DNA of 64,000 nt, taken from Cunninghamia lanceolata (taxonomy: Eukaryota; Streptophyta; Pinopsida; Cupressales; Cupressaceae). The notes beneath the pieces were generated by a model. That model was not told the DNA's origin. It searched no databases and worked only from the letters and a program-made list of their open reading frames with translations. Of the stretch, positions 1-12,942 are shown one piece after another; within the stretch, counting starts at the first letter, position 1; each line of letters starts with the position of its first letter. The stretch lies in NCBI GenBank assembly GCA_027924645.1, contig BSBN01000445.1, positions 6,741,001-6,805,000 on the forward strand, read 5' to 3'. The position numbers and the translations under genes are program-made.

Positions 1-947
1 TGTCACACACTTCTAATGCTGAAATCTGTTGAGTACAACAAGATCAATCTCATAACTAGGTCGGCAAGCCTAATATGAAATGTATACACAAATATTATAC
101 CTTGTCGGCTTGATCTTAGGCACAAATAGTAATGCAGACCCAAACAAACATCTAGGAATCTTCATATAGGTCAGGACCTATCATAGAACCACTTAGAGTA
201 ATGATTCCAATCATATACCTTCACTGCATATCGATCTAACATGACTATCAGCTTATCCCTTAAGTGCACACTTGACCAATTCAACTATCATACCATAACC
301 TTCAATGTAGACCATATGAGACTCTAAAAAATATAGCCAACATCCATTATAGATCTCTTGTCATACCTTTAGAACCATAGGTCACGATAATCTTCTTCTG
401 CCAACTGCGGATCTCAGAACTATTGTTCTATCATAGTGAGATATGTCAGACTAGAAGCCGATACTGGAGAACTTGTAGAATATGATCTGATGATCTTCAA
501 TCTCTATAAATTTGAAATTAGATACTCAAGACATGTATCTACATTGCCTCAAAACCACAAATCAAAATATTCATTAGCGGAGGAATGTAGACCAAATTAC
601 TCAGGTACTTTACACTATTTCTGACTTAACTTTGTTCACCTGGACTTAGACATTTCACCATATGACTTCTAGAGCAAACCAGGACTTGAACACTGAATCC
701 TGACATTTCTAGATACCTGTAACATACCAGAACCACATAATAAGATCTTCAAGTGCAGAGGAGTACCAACTGAATCATTATCACTGTCTCAATGTGCTAT
801 CAATACTTAGTCAATTTGGCTAAGTTAACCTTACCAAACCAAAATATTGTACACATCTTTGTCTCAGGAGTTGTCTCCAAACATGTTAGGTTGTTTCCAT
901 CAATGACAACATTATATCAGTAGTGTCTCTTGACTATGTTGCCAACA
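1..947 (-). repeat. E2 3' LTR, partial
   Basis: This segment matches 10,067-11,024 along its length with scattered substitutions and small indels. Read on the minus strand both begin TGTTGGCAACATAGTC. The TG terminus lies next to a purine-rich tract, which makes this the 3' LTR. The rest of the LTR lies beyond the window. Confidence 0.75.
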
Positions 948-960
948 ATCTCCCCCTTTG
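948..960 (-). other. Polypurine tract of E2
   Basis: Read on the minus strand this is CAAAGGGGGAGAT, directly abutting the LTR terminus TGTTGG. This is the typical plus-strand priming site of plant Ty1/copia-type elements. Confidence 0.75.
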
Positions 961-1163
961 GCATTGATGGCAACACTTAGTGAAAAATGCTTGTGTTGTT
1001 CCTCCTTACTCTGTACACTCTATTTTTCTACTCCTCTTGAGGTCATTGCCCATTTTTCACTAGTTTTCTTCTCCCCCTTTGACATCAATGGCAAAGGTAT
1101 TGTGTCAAAATCTCAAAATTGTCATACTCTTCTGCATATGTACAAGTACTATCTTTAACTTGA

Positions 1164-2807
1164 TTAGTTAGTTGTAGGAGGTAGATTATCATTATAAATG
1201 GTCTTTATCAAAGCTGACTCTCCATCCCATCTATTCTTTGCGCTATCCAAAATTTGAATGTGACCATTTATCAGAAAAACTAATTTTTCTACTTTTTGCA
1301 CATCTAAGGGTGTATCAATTATTGCTTTTACTTTCAGAGCTTCTTCTGCAAGATTAGTCATTGAATCCATTTTAGGACTTATCAGCCCTCTTAACTGGCA
1401 CAACCTATTTTTAACTTCTTCCCTCTTATTCATCAGATTTCTTAAGTCATTGTGGATATTTACAACTTGTGTCTCTTTACTCCTTATTGATTCAACTGTC
1501 AGATCATATGACTTAGAGATATTTAGAAATTGGAGTTCCAGATCCTTGATTTTTTCTTCTACTTCCTTTGTAACTTTTGGCCATGATAAAAAAATTTGTA
1601 TATATCATATGATTCCTTAATAGCCTTCTCTATACTTATGATTCCATTGTCTAGCAGAATTTTATCATTATCCATCATGGTCTTTAATTCAGCTAACCTG
1701 TTCTCATTATATTCTTTTCTAATTTTTATTTTTGCATACTTCTCAAAAGATTCAAAATGAGTACTTACTGATTTTATCAGGCCTTTGAGTTGATTAATTG
1801 GTGGCACTGATGTGTCCTTTTGGTATGAAGACATCAATTTCTCCACAATGTTGGATGCTTCACCAATGAGTTCACTGTCCTGTACATGTGATTTTAGAAT
1901 CTTTTCTTGAGCTTTTGCTTGAACAATTGATACCAGTTTAAACTTCTGCACAAGACATTGAGGCCAAATTTATTGGTCCTTGCAGAAACTTAGGCTCATC
2001 CAAACTTGTGACTCTTATTGCTTTTCCAAAAATTCCTTGACAAAATCTACTAGATCCTGTAAGGTAGCAGTGTCTCTTGCCATAACAAAAACTTCTTTGT
2101 TTTTCTCAGGAGGTTTTAGATCCATATCCTCTTGTTGATCAAAGTTTTTCTCTAGTGAACGGCTTTTCTCAGCTTGTTCCTATTCTTGATTATCAAATTT
2201 ATTCATCTTATCAGTCTTCTCCTTGTTTGCTTGGCTGATGCTCCAGAGGAGGACTCATCCTTGCTTGGTCCTCGTTAACGTTGTCTTGATCATAAGTAGC
2301 AAGGGCTTGATCAGATTCTTCCTTTTCTAAGGCTACTTCCTTAAGATCTTCCTTAGTTTTCTCAAGACTTTTCTCTTCCTCTTTCTCTTCTGTTTCTTTG
2401 TCTTTTACTGGAGGATTTGCATTAGTTTTCTCCAAGGCTTGATCCATGCTGACTTCAGGTATAGAACTGTCATCACCAATATTTTGTTCTTGTTTGTCAT
2501 AAATAATTTGGTGATGAAGTTCCTTCAGTACTTCCAGAATGATATCTTTAGTTTCCTTGACCAACTTCTCAATGTCACTTGACATGAGAGTATTTGTCCT
2601 TTTCTTTGTTCTAAACCTCCTTCCAAGTGCTTTGGAGAGCTTTGCCTTTTCTTTTGGGGTAATCTCAAGACATAGTTTTATTAGTGTATGTTCTCTAAGC
2701 TCAATGTCCTTGGCCATTGCAGCTTCTTTTGTCGCAGACATTATACTCCCCAAACTATCTAGGAGGTTAGTAATTATCTCAATAAGAGATTTATTGTATA
2801 GATCCAA
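1164..2807 (-). pseudogene. E2 C-terminal acidic/coiled-coil protein region, broken
   Basis: Three open stretches on the minus strand (2,807-2,211, 1,951-1,559 and 1,433-1,164) are separated by stops and shifts. The first encodes about 198 residues: a Leu/Lys-rich start, a basic patch (RRFRTKKR) and a long Glu/Lys-rich acidic tail. The next two are Lys/Glu/Leu-rich and look helical. I recognise no family. They lie downstream of the unknown domain at 3,076-3,700 and just before the polypurine tract, so they are probably the C-terminal half of the same element-encoded protein. They occupy the place where pol would be expected. Confidence 0.5.
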
Positions 2808-3075
2808 GTATTTGATGTCAGCAGTCTCAATGATGCTTTTGTCTGCATCATCATAATCATCATATAGCTAGGCAATAGGTTTTAGATTGCCATCAACTAT
2901 AATGGCCTTCAAGACTTCCTCTAAACTTATTATAGCCTATACTTTCATAGGCTCTACCTTCTTCTCCTTCTTTCTTCCTTTCCTCTTTCTAGAGGGCTTG
3001 TCTTGACTAGTGCAAGGGGCTTTAGTTAACTTTTCTTTCATCTTTTTCACCTCTTCATCTGATTATGTTTCTTCA

Positions 3076-3700
3076 TTATTGTTGTGGAAGCAACTCACAC
3101 AGATCATAATCAGCATCTTCTTTGATCATTTCATAGGCTGTGTAAATGGCAATACCGGAGATGGAGTTCTCCCAGCTTGTGAAGTAAATTTTGTAGCCTA
3201 TTACCATTGATACAAACCTTACTACATTCTCCTCAATGTCGTTAACTGTTAAAGACCTTTTGTCAAAATTGGCTCTAGTGGCCGCCATCACTGTGTCGTT
3301 CTTCACAGCTTTTAACATAGGTACTTTTATGGTAGAATTCAATCCAGTTATGACCCTTAGCATCTTTAGTAATCATAAATGGTCTTTCAAGCCATATGAA
3401 TTTGTCATGTATCCTGCTCAAAACATACCAAACCCATTCATCTCTGCAAATGTTGGAAAGTTTATATATTGAATGAATTTCTTTACTTCCGATGCCTTGT
3501 ATTCTTCTTTCAAATCGAAATTGTTACCGGTTAAGTGCTTCAAATATAGATTAGAAAACCTACTATCACTAGATTCTTCTAGGGTAACATGAATGTAATC
3601 CCTAACATCTTCCACATGCATTACACCAAATGGAATTTATGAAAATACACCATTTTAGATTCTTTTCTGTTGGTTTCTTCTTCAAAAGACTCATCAATTA
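3076..3700 (-). pseudogene. E2 unknown domain shared with element E1, broken
   Basis: Two open stretches (3,621-3,418 and 3,363-3,076) encode pieces that match translated pieces of E1 at 53,500-54,110. Shared landmarks are a V(R)(D/A)YI segment, a FDKR(S/A)LT(V/I) segment, a MIGYK(I/L)YF segment and a closing DLCELL. The order of the pieces is the same in both elements, so this is a real conserved protein of the family. It follows the zinc-knuckle gag and takes the usual place of protease/pol. I do not recognise the fold; plant transposon-associated domains of unknown function are a possibility. It is interrupted by stops and indels. Confidence 0.6.
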
Positions 3701-3799
3701 GATCCTCAATTCATTTCCTTGTGCTAGATTTCAGCACGAAATATCTGGCTAGGGGTTTATGATTTTCATTACAGCTCTCCCTAAGCTAGAGCTCCTAAT

Positions 3800-4917
3800 T
3801 CACTTCCCAGAGGATTTATCTACACCAAAAATTGGTGCGGATCCATCCTTAACCTCATTTGCATCCTTCTTAATCCAAACCTTGCTCATTTCTTTCTTGG
3901 TTTCTGCTAGATCAACCTTGTCCTTCCCCTTATCTTCTCTTTGCTCTGTTTTCTTCTCTTCTGCAGGATAGTTTCTTTTCACATTCTTGCTTTTGCAGAA
4001 TCTTGCAATATGTCTAGGTCTATTGCAATTGTAACAAACAATATTCCTCTGTACTTGATTCCTTCTATTGATTGGATTCATTCTTGATCTGCATTGGTTA
4101 GCCATATTCCCAAATCTATTGCATGCAAAGCACTTTTCATTGAAAGATTGAGTATTCCTTGCATTGTTAAAACCATTCCTTACTAGACTTCTGCATTCAT
4201 TTGATCTATGACCAATTTTCTTGCAATTGAAACATTGACTAGAGAATGATGGAACATTCTGATTCATTTTTCTCCTACACTAAGTAGCCTTATGACCAAA
4301 CTTATTGCAATTAAAAAGAATAGCCATTGAAAGATGGGTACCTTTAAGCATTTGGTTGCCTGACTGGAGGTCTTCTAGGTCTGTTTCTCTGATTCCAGAT
4401 CTGGTTTCCTTTGACTTTCTTCATTTCATTGTTAGCTTGTCTTGATTTAGAACTTTATCCTCTTTCAAATCCCAAACCTTGCTTATCATCTAGACTTTTC
4501 TGACTAGCAAGCAATTCATCTAAATTTGTAGAGCTTATCCTAAATTTTTCTTTATAATTATTTCCTGCTTCTAGATCATATTTCAAAAGTAAAACATCTT
4601 TTGCCAATTGATCACATTCTTCAGACTTGTCTTTCAAGACTTGATTTAAATGCCTCTCACTCTCTTCCTTTTCTTCAATTAGCATTGAGAAGTCACTTAG
4701 GGTTTCATTTGTTGCTTTCAATTGCTCACTTAGCTCTTTGCTTCTATTATTTGAACTCTTAACTTGCTCTCTTAGCCTCAAGATGCATTCATCAACTTCT
4801 TTGACTTTTTCCTTCAAATCTTGGATATCTGCTTCATACTTATTAATATCTTCAAGAGCAGTTTCTAATTATTTATCAATTGTGACACTTCCTGTAGCAG
4901 GATACCTTCTGACTACC
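3800..4917 (-). pseudogene. E2 gag: coiled coil plus four CCHC zinc knuckles
   Basis: The likely start is the ATG at 4,917-4,915, followed by an early stop. A coiled-coil segment (4,817-4,455, Lys/Glu/Leu heptad-like) comes first, then a stop-broken knuckle near 4,280-4,320 and three more in 4,267-3,800: CFNCKKIGHRSNEC, CFACNRFGNMANQC and CYNCNRPRHIARFC. The last two have changed His-region residues. The tail is Lys/Asp/Glu rich. This is a nucleocapsid-type RNA-binding protein. Most retrotransposon gags have one or two knuckles; four in tandem is unusual, and E1 has the same number. It is broken by several stops. Confidence 0.7.
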
Positions 4918-4972
4918 ATGAGTACTTTTTCCCAGATCTTCCTCAAGCTATTAAACTTCTTCCAAGGAACTT

Positions 4973-4985
4973 GGATCTTATACCA
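4973..4985 (-). other. Primer binding site of E2 (initiator-Met tRNA type)
   Basis: On the minus strand this reads TGGTATAAGATCC, a decayed form of the plant tRNA-iMet complement TGGTATCAGAGC. It lies two bases inside the LTR end at 4,988. Confidence 0.65.
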
Positions 4986-4987
4986 AT

Positions 4988-5280
4988 TGTTGATCACAAA
5001 GAATACTGAGAGGGGGGGTGAATCAATATTCTGTAAAACCTTTCTTTCACATATTTATTAATCCATTTACCAAATTCAATAACATGAAAGCAAAACAAAA
5101 ATAAGAAGAGAAAACATAAAGTCATAACACCTAAACACCAGGATTTTTAAGTGGAAAACCCAAAAAGGGAAAAACCATGGTGAGTGTTAGCTCATAATAT
5201 ATTATGATATCAAAACCAGATTACATGAAGGCTCACTGCCTTAGGGCTCACTTATGATGCCCTGTCATGCAACCCTAGAG
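4988..5280 (-). repeat. E2 5' LTR, 3'-terminal part
   Basis: On the minus strand it ends with a CACCCCCCC run and then CAACA next to the primer binding site. It contains the TTTTTCCC...GGGTTTTCCAC block (5,141-5,178) that is also near the end of the LTRs at 12,721 and 51,601. It stops resembling those LTRs at about 5,280. Confidence 0.6.
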
Positions 5281-8200
5281 TGTTAGACTAACAAGTGACA
5301 ATATTACATAAATAAATTTTTTTTAAGCAAGGAAATGCATTATACATTAAATATAATAACACTAATAACAACATTAAATGAAATGAATAGCTAACACTTC
5401 TAGGGAACATAACTGCATCAGATAAAATTATAACGTTACAAGTGATATGCATCACAATACAATAGAAGAATATTACATTATATATTTGTAGAGATGAATA
5501 ATTACAAGGTTCAAAACAAGATGACAAGACTGATTACATCAGTTTACAAATAGTACAATTATGAATGTATACTACAACTCTGAAGGTGTAAAACAAATCT
5601 GGAACTAGAACACTTCTGCATTGAACTCAAACCATAACATCCAAGAAGACCAATGGATAGCTCTGCCTCCCAACCATGTGGAACCCTGAGGTCCACCCCT
5701 CCGAGCTAGGAGATAACAATGAGGTTCCACTAGGTCAAGGTTACAACAATGATTACAACAATAAGATACAGACTCCATGCAAACAAAATAGAATAACAAG
5801 GCTGCACATACAAGACAGTACTTGCCAAAACAAGACAAATCATTAAGACAAGCCAAATCATCAAGATAAGATCAACCATCAAGACAAGTCTGCACTCTAG
5901 AGGTAACAACAAAAGATAAAGAGGAAGTAACTAGACTACAGTAAGGAGAGTGTCATCACATGGTCTTAGCATGGGTTACTCGGGCTATCTCTTACTAGAA
6001 GCCGACCCCCATCTATGGTTACCCTGGCAACCTCTCTCTAGGCACTGACCCCATAGGGTGACACATACGGAGCTGACATATCCTCTCATGGAGACAAGGA
6101 GGTCGGCCTTGCCAACCAGGCCTTCTCATCCCATCCTTAGCCTGTGAGAGCACTCAAGGCATGGGTGAGGCATCTTACTTATCTTGTTATGTGATTTACT
6201 ACCCCAACCCTCCTAGATAAATTATTAAATTATCACTTGCTTACTACTTCCACAGGGTTACCCAGGCAGCCACTTTGGGCACTGGCCCCACCATGAAAGC
6301 CACTCTCCTAGCAATCTCTAACCAACCATCCAAAATCAATAACATGCAAGGACAAAGGGTTACAAGAGATTCTAATCCATTACATAAGCCATACAAACTT
6401 TGACCACAATAATAAAAGTTCCCTTGTCCACTTCAAAACTCAAAACAATACATCATTGGAATAGCATGACACAAGTATCAAGTTGAAAACCAAGTGGTTA
6501 AGCCTCTAGCGTCAGTAATTTGAATTCTTAACCATATTACAAAAGTACCTTACCCTATATGGTAACTAGGCTTAGACGACTATGACTTCCCTTTAGACCA
6601 CAATAATTTAAGGTCAACAAGGGTTAAAGAGAAATGAAAATGACTCAATAAAATCATTATTACAAGTTGATAATAATATACAATTTTGTCCCAAGGATGA
6701 CCTCATACTAATTCCGGACAAGGTTTGTGCAAATAAAAGATTTCAACAAAAAGGTTAATACAACATTACAACCTGTAACCAAAATATTCTTACTTCCTTG
6801 CATTAACAACAATAAAGAGCTCCAAACCTTACAAGACACTAAACATACTCAAGAAGAATACTAGTTACACACCATTAGATTAAAATGATGACAATTTTCA
6901 TTAAAATGACAACAATTTTAAGGAACTATCTAGATTTAACTTAATTTCAATCATTATGAAAAGAGGTGACTTATATATAGTCAACCAACTTCTTCATACA
7001 GACATTAGTATAAACCAACCACTACTACCAAATGTAAGATTATCCTACTCTACACTTTACCCATAACCAATTTGATCATTTAAAGCACCATAACCTTAGT
7101 TTTGACTAATACAAGACAAACTTCAATTATAAGTTTAATTATAATTTTCTAAATAAGCAAGCTTACTCTCCCTAATATAATGTACTGAAAAATCATTAAG
7201 CATGGTAAACATATCTATTTTAGTCTGTCATTTAAATGTAACTAAGAATCTACTTTCTAAAATAATAGAGACATCAAAAGAACAAGGATAAAATTTTATT
7301 GAATTAAATCCTATTCTAATATCTTTTTACTACACCATAATTAATTTTGATACAAGAGCTTATTAAAACATTAAACTAAACACTAATCATACGAGGATCA
7401 TAGAATTCAGCCCTACTAAAGAATCGCTCTATGTTAATCACTAGATTTCACAATTACAAATTCCCTCAAGTCTAAATTAACTAGACAACCAATGACGCCA
7501 AGGTTTGCTAAGGTAACATAACATTCGACCACCTAAATTTTAGATTCGATGGATGGTTAGATGATAAGTAAATACTGTCTAAAAGGACTCAATGACTGAC
7601 CGACTCTGTTGTAACGAAGACCTTGGGCAATGAACACGTCAACGTAAAGATTGGTATTTGCCACCTTAACTACTGAAGACTCCTCTGTTTGCATAGATAG
7701 AAACCGATGGTCTAAAGAAAACAAGGAAAGTTTCTAAGAACACGAAACTGCCATCATCCGATTATATAACTCACCACTGGCAATGACCCAAAGGAAACAA
7801 ATTTATAGAGATTAGAGAGTTGATCGAAAATGGTATGGGGAAATCCTGAGGGCACGATAGGTGAGGGTTTCAAAGAATACCATTGCCGTCAAAAATCAAA
7901 AGGAGAAAGGTTTAATCTACCATCCTCAGCTAATGGATTGGTTTGGCCACAAAGAGAGGGAGGTACATTGCAACTAGAGTGACAACAAGATGCCACCAGG
8001 GGTGAATGGGGTTGCAAATATAGAGAGGACACTACGTAATTTGCAGCAACACTAAGTATAACGAAACAACTAGTTGACAGTCCCTGTGGTCGATGGTGAG
8101 AGGTGACTAGCCAAAAGGATTCTATTGGAGCTGCAGAGGGCCATAAGGGTTCTATTGAAGCTACATATTCCTTCTTGAGAGTTTTCAAATGGATCACCTA

Positions 8201-9890
8201 GAAAATTGATTACAACTTTCAATGAGAACAGCAGGGTTGCTCGAGGGCCATGGTTCTTACAAGTTGTACATCAGAAGAACTGACATGCAAGTGGCACAGT
8301 GAATCTATGGGAAAATAGTAGGTAAATGAGATTTTGAAGACAAGATAACAAGAACCCACATGCTCAAATTGAACTACAGGGCAAAAATTACAGTTAAACC
8401 CATCCGAGGAAGAGGTTTAGTGTTGCAGTGAGATGGTCTTGCAAGCTAAAAGTTTTTGCCAAGTCTTTTTGCAAGAGCATTCATCAAGTAGAAAAATGAT
8501 TACAAAGATGAAAAGGATGAGTTACAGATCAGTTTCATATGAGGAGCTAGAACGTTTTGGAAGATAACTCACAGTCAAGAGCAACAAAATATTCTAATTC
8601 TTCAGAGCACCACATAAACAAGAATAAAAAAATTCACAGAATTTCACTATACAACAAGACATACCCATACTTTTCTCGCTCCAAAAATTGAATCCTCCTG
8701 CAAAACTTCTCTTCCTTCCTCTTTCCTCTAAATGATTCCCTACCAAAATTCCTCCCAGAAACCAAAATAGCCCCTGAGTCATAAAAGCCCACTCACACCA
8801 AATCTGTTCCCGTGAAACCTCTTCACTAGAAATTTTTTAAATTTTTACTAATCTCGGAGATTCCCCACTCTGAATCATAAATGACAATTAACTGCCTTTA
8901 ATTATTCCCCAGAATGATTCTTTACATAACTATATATATAATGAGTAAAAAAAATAAAGCTTTTGACCCACATATAAATTTTACAAACATTAGAATAGTT
9001 ACTTGATTCTACATTAAAATTTTGCTTAAATAGCATTCCTTTACAAGCATTCCAATTTTACGACACATCAAAAATACTATAACGTTTGACAATAATAACA
9101 TTATAATATCATAGATCATTTATGCATACTAGAATACACATAGGATGACCTAACAAGGACTCGACAATAAACATACAAACCACAAGACGACCATCAAACT
9201 AAAAATTGAATTGACCTAGGGGATAAACCTCATGTTATCTCCATCAACATTATCCATTGGTGTAAGGGCCCACTCAGACTTACTAAGTTAGGTGAAGTCG
9301 AGGCCTGGTACTTGCAACCTGCATCAAAACAATAGGTTGTCTATGATCAAATGCATTTATATCAAACACACACAAAGTCAGCAAATCACGACATAGTAGG
9401 GTGCTCGAAACAAGTAGTGCTACACCGTCCCTGCTCTGAAACAAGACTATAAATATTTTTATTTAAAATCAGATATCAACAAATCACATAAAACATGATA
9501 ATATTAAACCATCACTAATCATGTCAATCTCATCATAACTGGAATAACAATAATGTCATCATAACTCATAACACATGTCAAAACTATATCAATTGAACAT
9601 AGTCCATCACAATCGTAATAAGCATAAACCATAAGCCTAATAACTCAAATGTCTCAGAACTGTCTACATGCAATGGAAGAACTAACAACTGTCTCAGAAC
9701 AGACAAAGAGAAATGTGAAACTAGCAACTATCACAAGCCAAAAAAATGAGGGGGCATTACATCACTTCCCAAGGACTCGTTGTCTAAGAAGTGCTCACTG
9801 CAATAGGCTCGTTGCCAAGAAAAGAAAAGAGAAGATAGAAGAAAGATTGGCTCACTTCCAAAAGAAGACTGCTACAAATGCATCTATAGA
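5281..9890. other. Unassigned DNA inside the E2 5' LTR
   Basis: No reading frame or conserved motif that I recognise. Two imperfect copies of a 'gttaccc(t/a)ggca...ggcactg(a/g)cccca' phrase occur near 6,019 and 6,243, within a somewhat GC-richer stretch (about 5,940-6,300). It interrupts the LTR, so it is probably an old inserted element. I could not find a convincing target duplication or terminal repeats, and its exact limits are uncertain. Confidence 0.4.
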
Positions 9891-10066
9891 ATGCTGAAGT
9901 GCAGTTCCATTAATAGATCAATATACAGATTCAAAAGTCTTCATTATATCTGCCCTGCTTTTCTGCTTTACTTTACATATACTTTGTTCTTCTACCCTTA
10001 CTATTTCTTTCTTATCACAAAATTACCTTAGATTGCATACACATCGAATTCACACTTTATTCACAC

Positions 10067-11024
10067 CATCACACACTTCCAATACCAAAATATATTGAGT
10101 ATATATATCCGCAACAAGATTGATCTCATAACTAGGTTGGCAAGCCTAATATGAAACAAATACACAAATATTATACCTTGTTGTCTTGATCTTAGGTTTA
10201 AATAGTAATGTGGACCCAAACAAACATTCAGGAATCTTCATATAGGTCAGGACCTATCATAGAACTACTTAGAGTAATGATTCCAATCATATACCTTCAC
10301 TACATATCGATCTAACATGACTGCCAACTTATCCCTTAAGTGCACACTTGACCAATTCAACTGTCATACCATAACCTTCAATGTAGACCATATGAGGCTC
10401 TAAAAAATATAGCCAACATCCATTATAGATCTCTTGTCATACCTTTAGAACTACAGGTCATGATAATCTTCTTCTGCAAAATGCGGATCTCAGAACTATT
10501 ATTCTGTCATAGTGAGATATGTCAGACTAGAAGCTGATATTGGAGAACTTGTAGAATATGATCAGATGATCTTTAAGCTCTATAAATCTAGAATTAGATA
10601 CTTAAGACATGTATCTACATTTCCTCAAAACTACAAATTAAATAATTCATCAGCGGAGGAATGCAGACTAAATTACTCAGGTACTTTGCACTATTTCTAA
10701 CTTAACTTTGTTCACCTAGACTTAGACATTTCACCGTATGACTTCTGGAGGAAATCAAGACTTGAACACTAAATCATGACATCGCCAGATAGCTATGAGT
10801 AACATACCGAAACCACATAACAAGATCTTCAAGTGCGAAGGATTACCAACTAAATCACTGTCACTATCTCAATGTGCTGTCAATACTTAGTCAATTTGGC
10901 TAAGTTAACCTTACCGGACCAAAATACTATACACATCTTTGTCTCAGGAGTTGTCTCCAAACATGTTAGGTTGTTGCCATCAATGACATCATATCAACAG
11001 TGTCTCTTGACTATGTTGCCAACA
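10067..11024 (-). repeat. E2 5' LTR, 5'-terminal part
   Basis: Near-identical in order to 1-947. Read on the minus strand it begins TGTTGGCAACATAGTC at 11,024. It continues the LTR whose tail is at 4,988-5,280 if the intervening DNA is an insertion. It might extend down to about 9,890. Beyond it, 11,025-11,309 holds nothing I recognise. Confidence 0.7.
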
Positions 11025-11309
11025 ATTACATCATGATACACCACTATAGTCATTAGAGCACATCCACAAGAACAATGGAGGTAAAATGCTTTTCTTTGTG
11101 CCTTGCATTGTGATTTCTACTTCCATTATTGCTCAAATCATAGGTAGATGTTAGTATTGGATTGTAGGTTTGTTTATGACTCACTTGCATTTGTGATCCA
11201 ATTTTAGCCTCTACAGGAGTATCACCAACCAGAGATTTGGAGGCAACTTAACATGTAAAAGACTCTCACACACAACCTCCATCACAAGCACCTAATATAT
11301 AGTGGATAT

Positions 11310-12942
11310 TGTTGCAAGTATGTGCTAATCGATGTTGTCATTAATGCCAACATGTTTGTGTTGTCATTGGTGTCAACTATGTATTTTGATGTTGTTGTTG
11401 TTTGATTAAGTTGTTGTGATCTGAATGCCTTGTAGGGGTGCTGATGACGTTAGTAGATTGTTCCTCTTGCTAAGTATCCAAGTGCTTTTGAGAAAATTTG
11501 ATTAATACTGGAAACAATGTGTTGTAGAATATTCTGGCTTACAAAATACTATTCAAGTTTTTGCTCCACATTTCTTTTGTGTTAGAGATCTGAGTGTGCA
11601 GTTTGGATATGTTGTCAAGAAGTGTTTTAAGATGCTAAATCCAGAATTTGGTGCTCCAAATTGTTGTACAATGAAAGTTATGTTCACCAGTTTGAGAACA
11701 ATATTTGACAATGTTTCTAAGTTGTGTAGAGGTGTCCGGGAGAAAGTATTTTTCTCTACATTCCTTCGCAGATAGGTTTCAGGTGCTATGATTCTAGATA
11801 TGTGTTCATAAGGATCTTACCTATCTTTCCTTCGAAAGGTTTGTGATTTGGTGCTCTGGAAAGCAATTTATTGTGTGGCAAAGTTCGACAGTGTTGTTGT
11901 CTTCAAGTGAAAGTTGTTATGTTCAGGTGAAAGTTGTTGTGGCTGAATTTGTTGGTTTCCAGGTGACTTCAAGATGTTTGTGGATGTTTCTAGATTTTTT
12001 TAAGGCCCTGTGTATGGTCCACAAGTTATGTTTGTGATCGTGGTAGCATGTGATCAAGAATTCCTTATGTTTACACTGTTTGGCTGATCTTGAATGTTTG
12101 CACTGATTGAGGAGCTGATTTGGTGATTGTGTGAGTGTTGTGTAGCGTGCCTGGATATATTTGAGTCCAAGCTAAGGCTTAGAGTGGGTTTCCTTCATTT
12201 CCTTGTGTTGTGGAATGTTTAGGTCTAGACCTAATTCAAATATTGTGTGTTTGCTGACCTTGGAGATTGTGTTGTTGACCTTGAAGATTGTTTCAAAGAT
12301 AATGATGGTATAAATAAGTGTTAAGGATTTGTGGATGCTAGAGTGTGAATGGGGGATATGATGTAGTGAAGCAAATTTGATCAAGGAAGCAAGGGATTTC
12401 ATGTGTTAGGCTACTAGATGTAGTGAGCAGAAGGTGTCTACAATTTTCGGTGATGTTGCGAAGGTGTTGTGAATGTTGTGGTGTATATTGAGCTTCATTG
12501 GAACTGAATTCCATGCATAGGTTAGATGCAATTATATCAGTTCAAAGCATGGTAGTGAGCCATGCTTATCTTCTTTCTTTCTTTCTCAGTGGGCAGGGAG
12601 TCTACTTGGATAGTGAGTCCCCTGCAGTGAGCATTCTCTCTATTGTAGTGAACATTCTCTCTATGGTAGTGAGACTTTGTAATTCGGTATTATTACTACA
12701 ATATTGTGAGCTAATCCTCACCGTGGTTTTTCCCTTTTAGGGTTTTCCACATAAAAAATCTGGTGTTCTCTTATGCATGGTGTTGATGTGTTTAAGTTTC
12801 TGTTATCTATTTTTCATGTTTAAACATCATAACAGATTAAGAGTTTAAATGAACTGATGTGGATGTGATTATGCTTATGAGGGTTTGAAGTTTTTGATAC
12901 AACTGGTTCACCCCCCCTCTAAGTTGTCTTGTGCCTTCAACA
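11310..12942 (+). repeat. Isolated LTR (solo LTR or remnant) related to E1/C LTRs
   Basis: It begins TGTTGCAAGTATGTGC and ends CTTCAACA, 1,633 bp, close in length to the E1 LTR (1,645 bp), which begins TATTGCAAGTATGTGC. It has the family's 3'-end block (12,721-12,750) and CACCCCCCC run (12,909-12,917). No primer binding site follows and no polypurine tract precedes. The flanking 5-mers (GATAT and AATAC) match only at three positions, so a target duplication is doubtful. Confidence 0.65.

Larger units (their letters stand above)
1..11024 (-). mobile_element. Element E2: LTR retrotransposon lacking pol, minus strand
   Basis: The 3' LTR (1-947, cut by the window edge), polypurine tract (948-960), internal region (961-4,972), primer binding site (4,973-4,985) and 5' LTR (4,988 upward, ending at 11,024) occur in the right order for a minus-strand element. 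The internal region is only about 4 kb. It encodes a gag-like protein with zinc knuckles followed by unrecognised protein segments, and I see no protease, reverse transcriptase or integrase motif. It would therefore depend on enzymes supplied in trans. All frames carry stops, so this copy is dead. A relative on the plus strand begins at 50,146. The 5' LTR is 6 kb only because of apparent inserted DNA between about 5,281 and 9,890. Confidence 0.7.

Noticed and set aside
11310..12942. A clear target duplication for this LTR
   Set aside because: Flanks GATAT and AATAC agree at only three of five positions, so I do not claim one.
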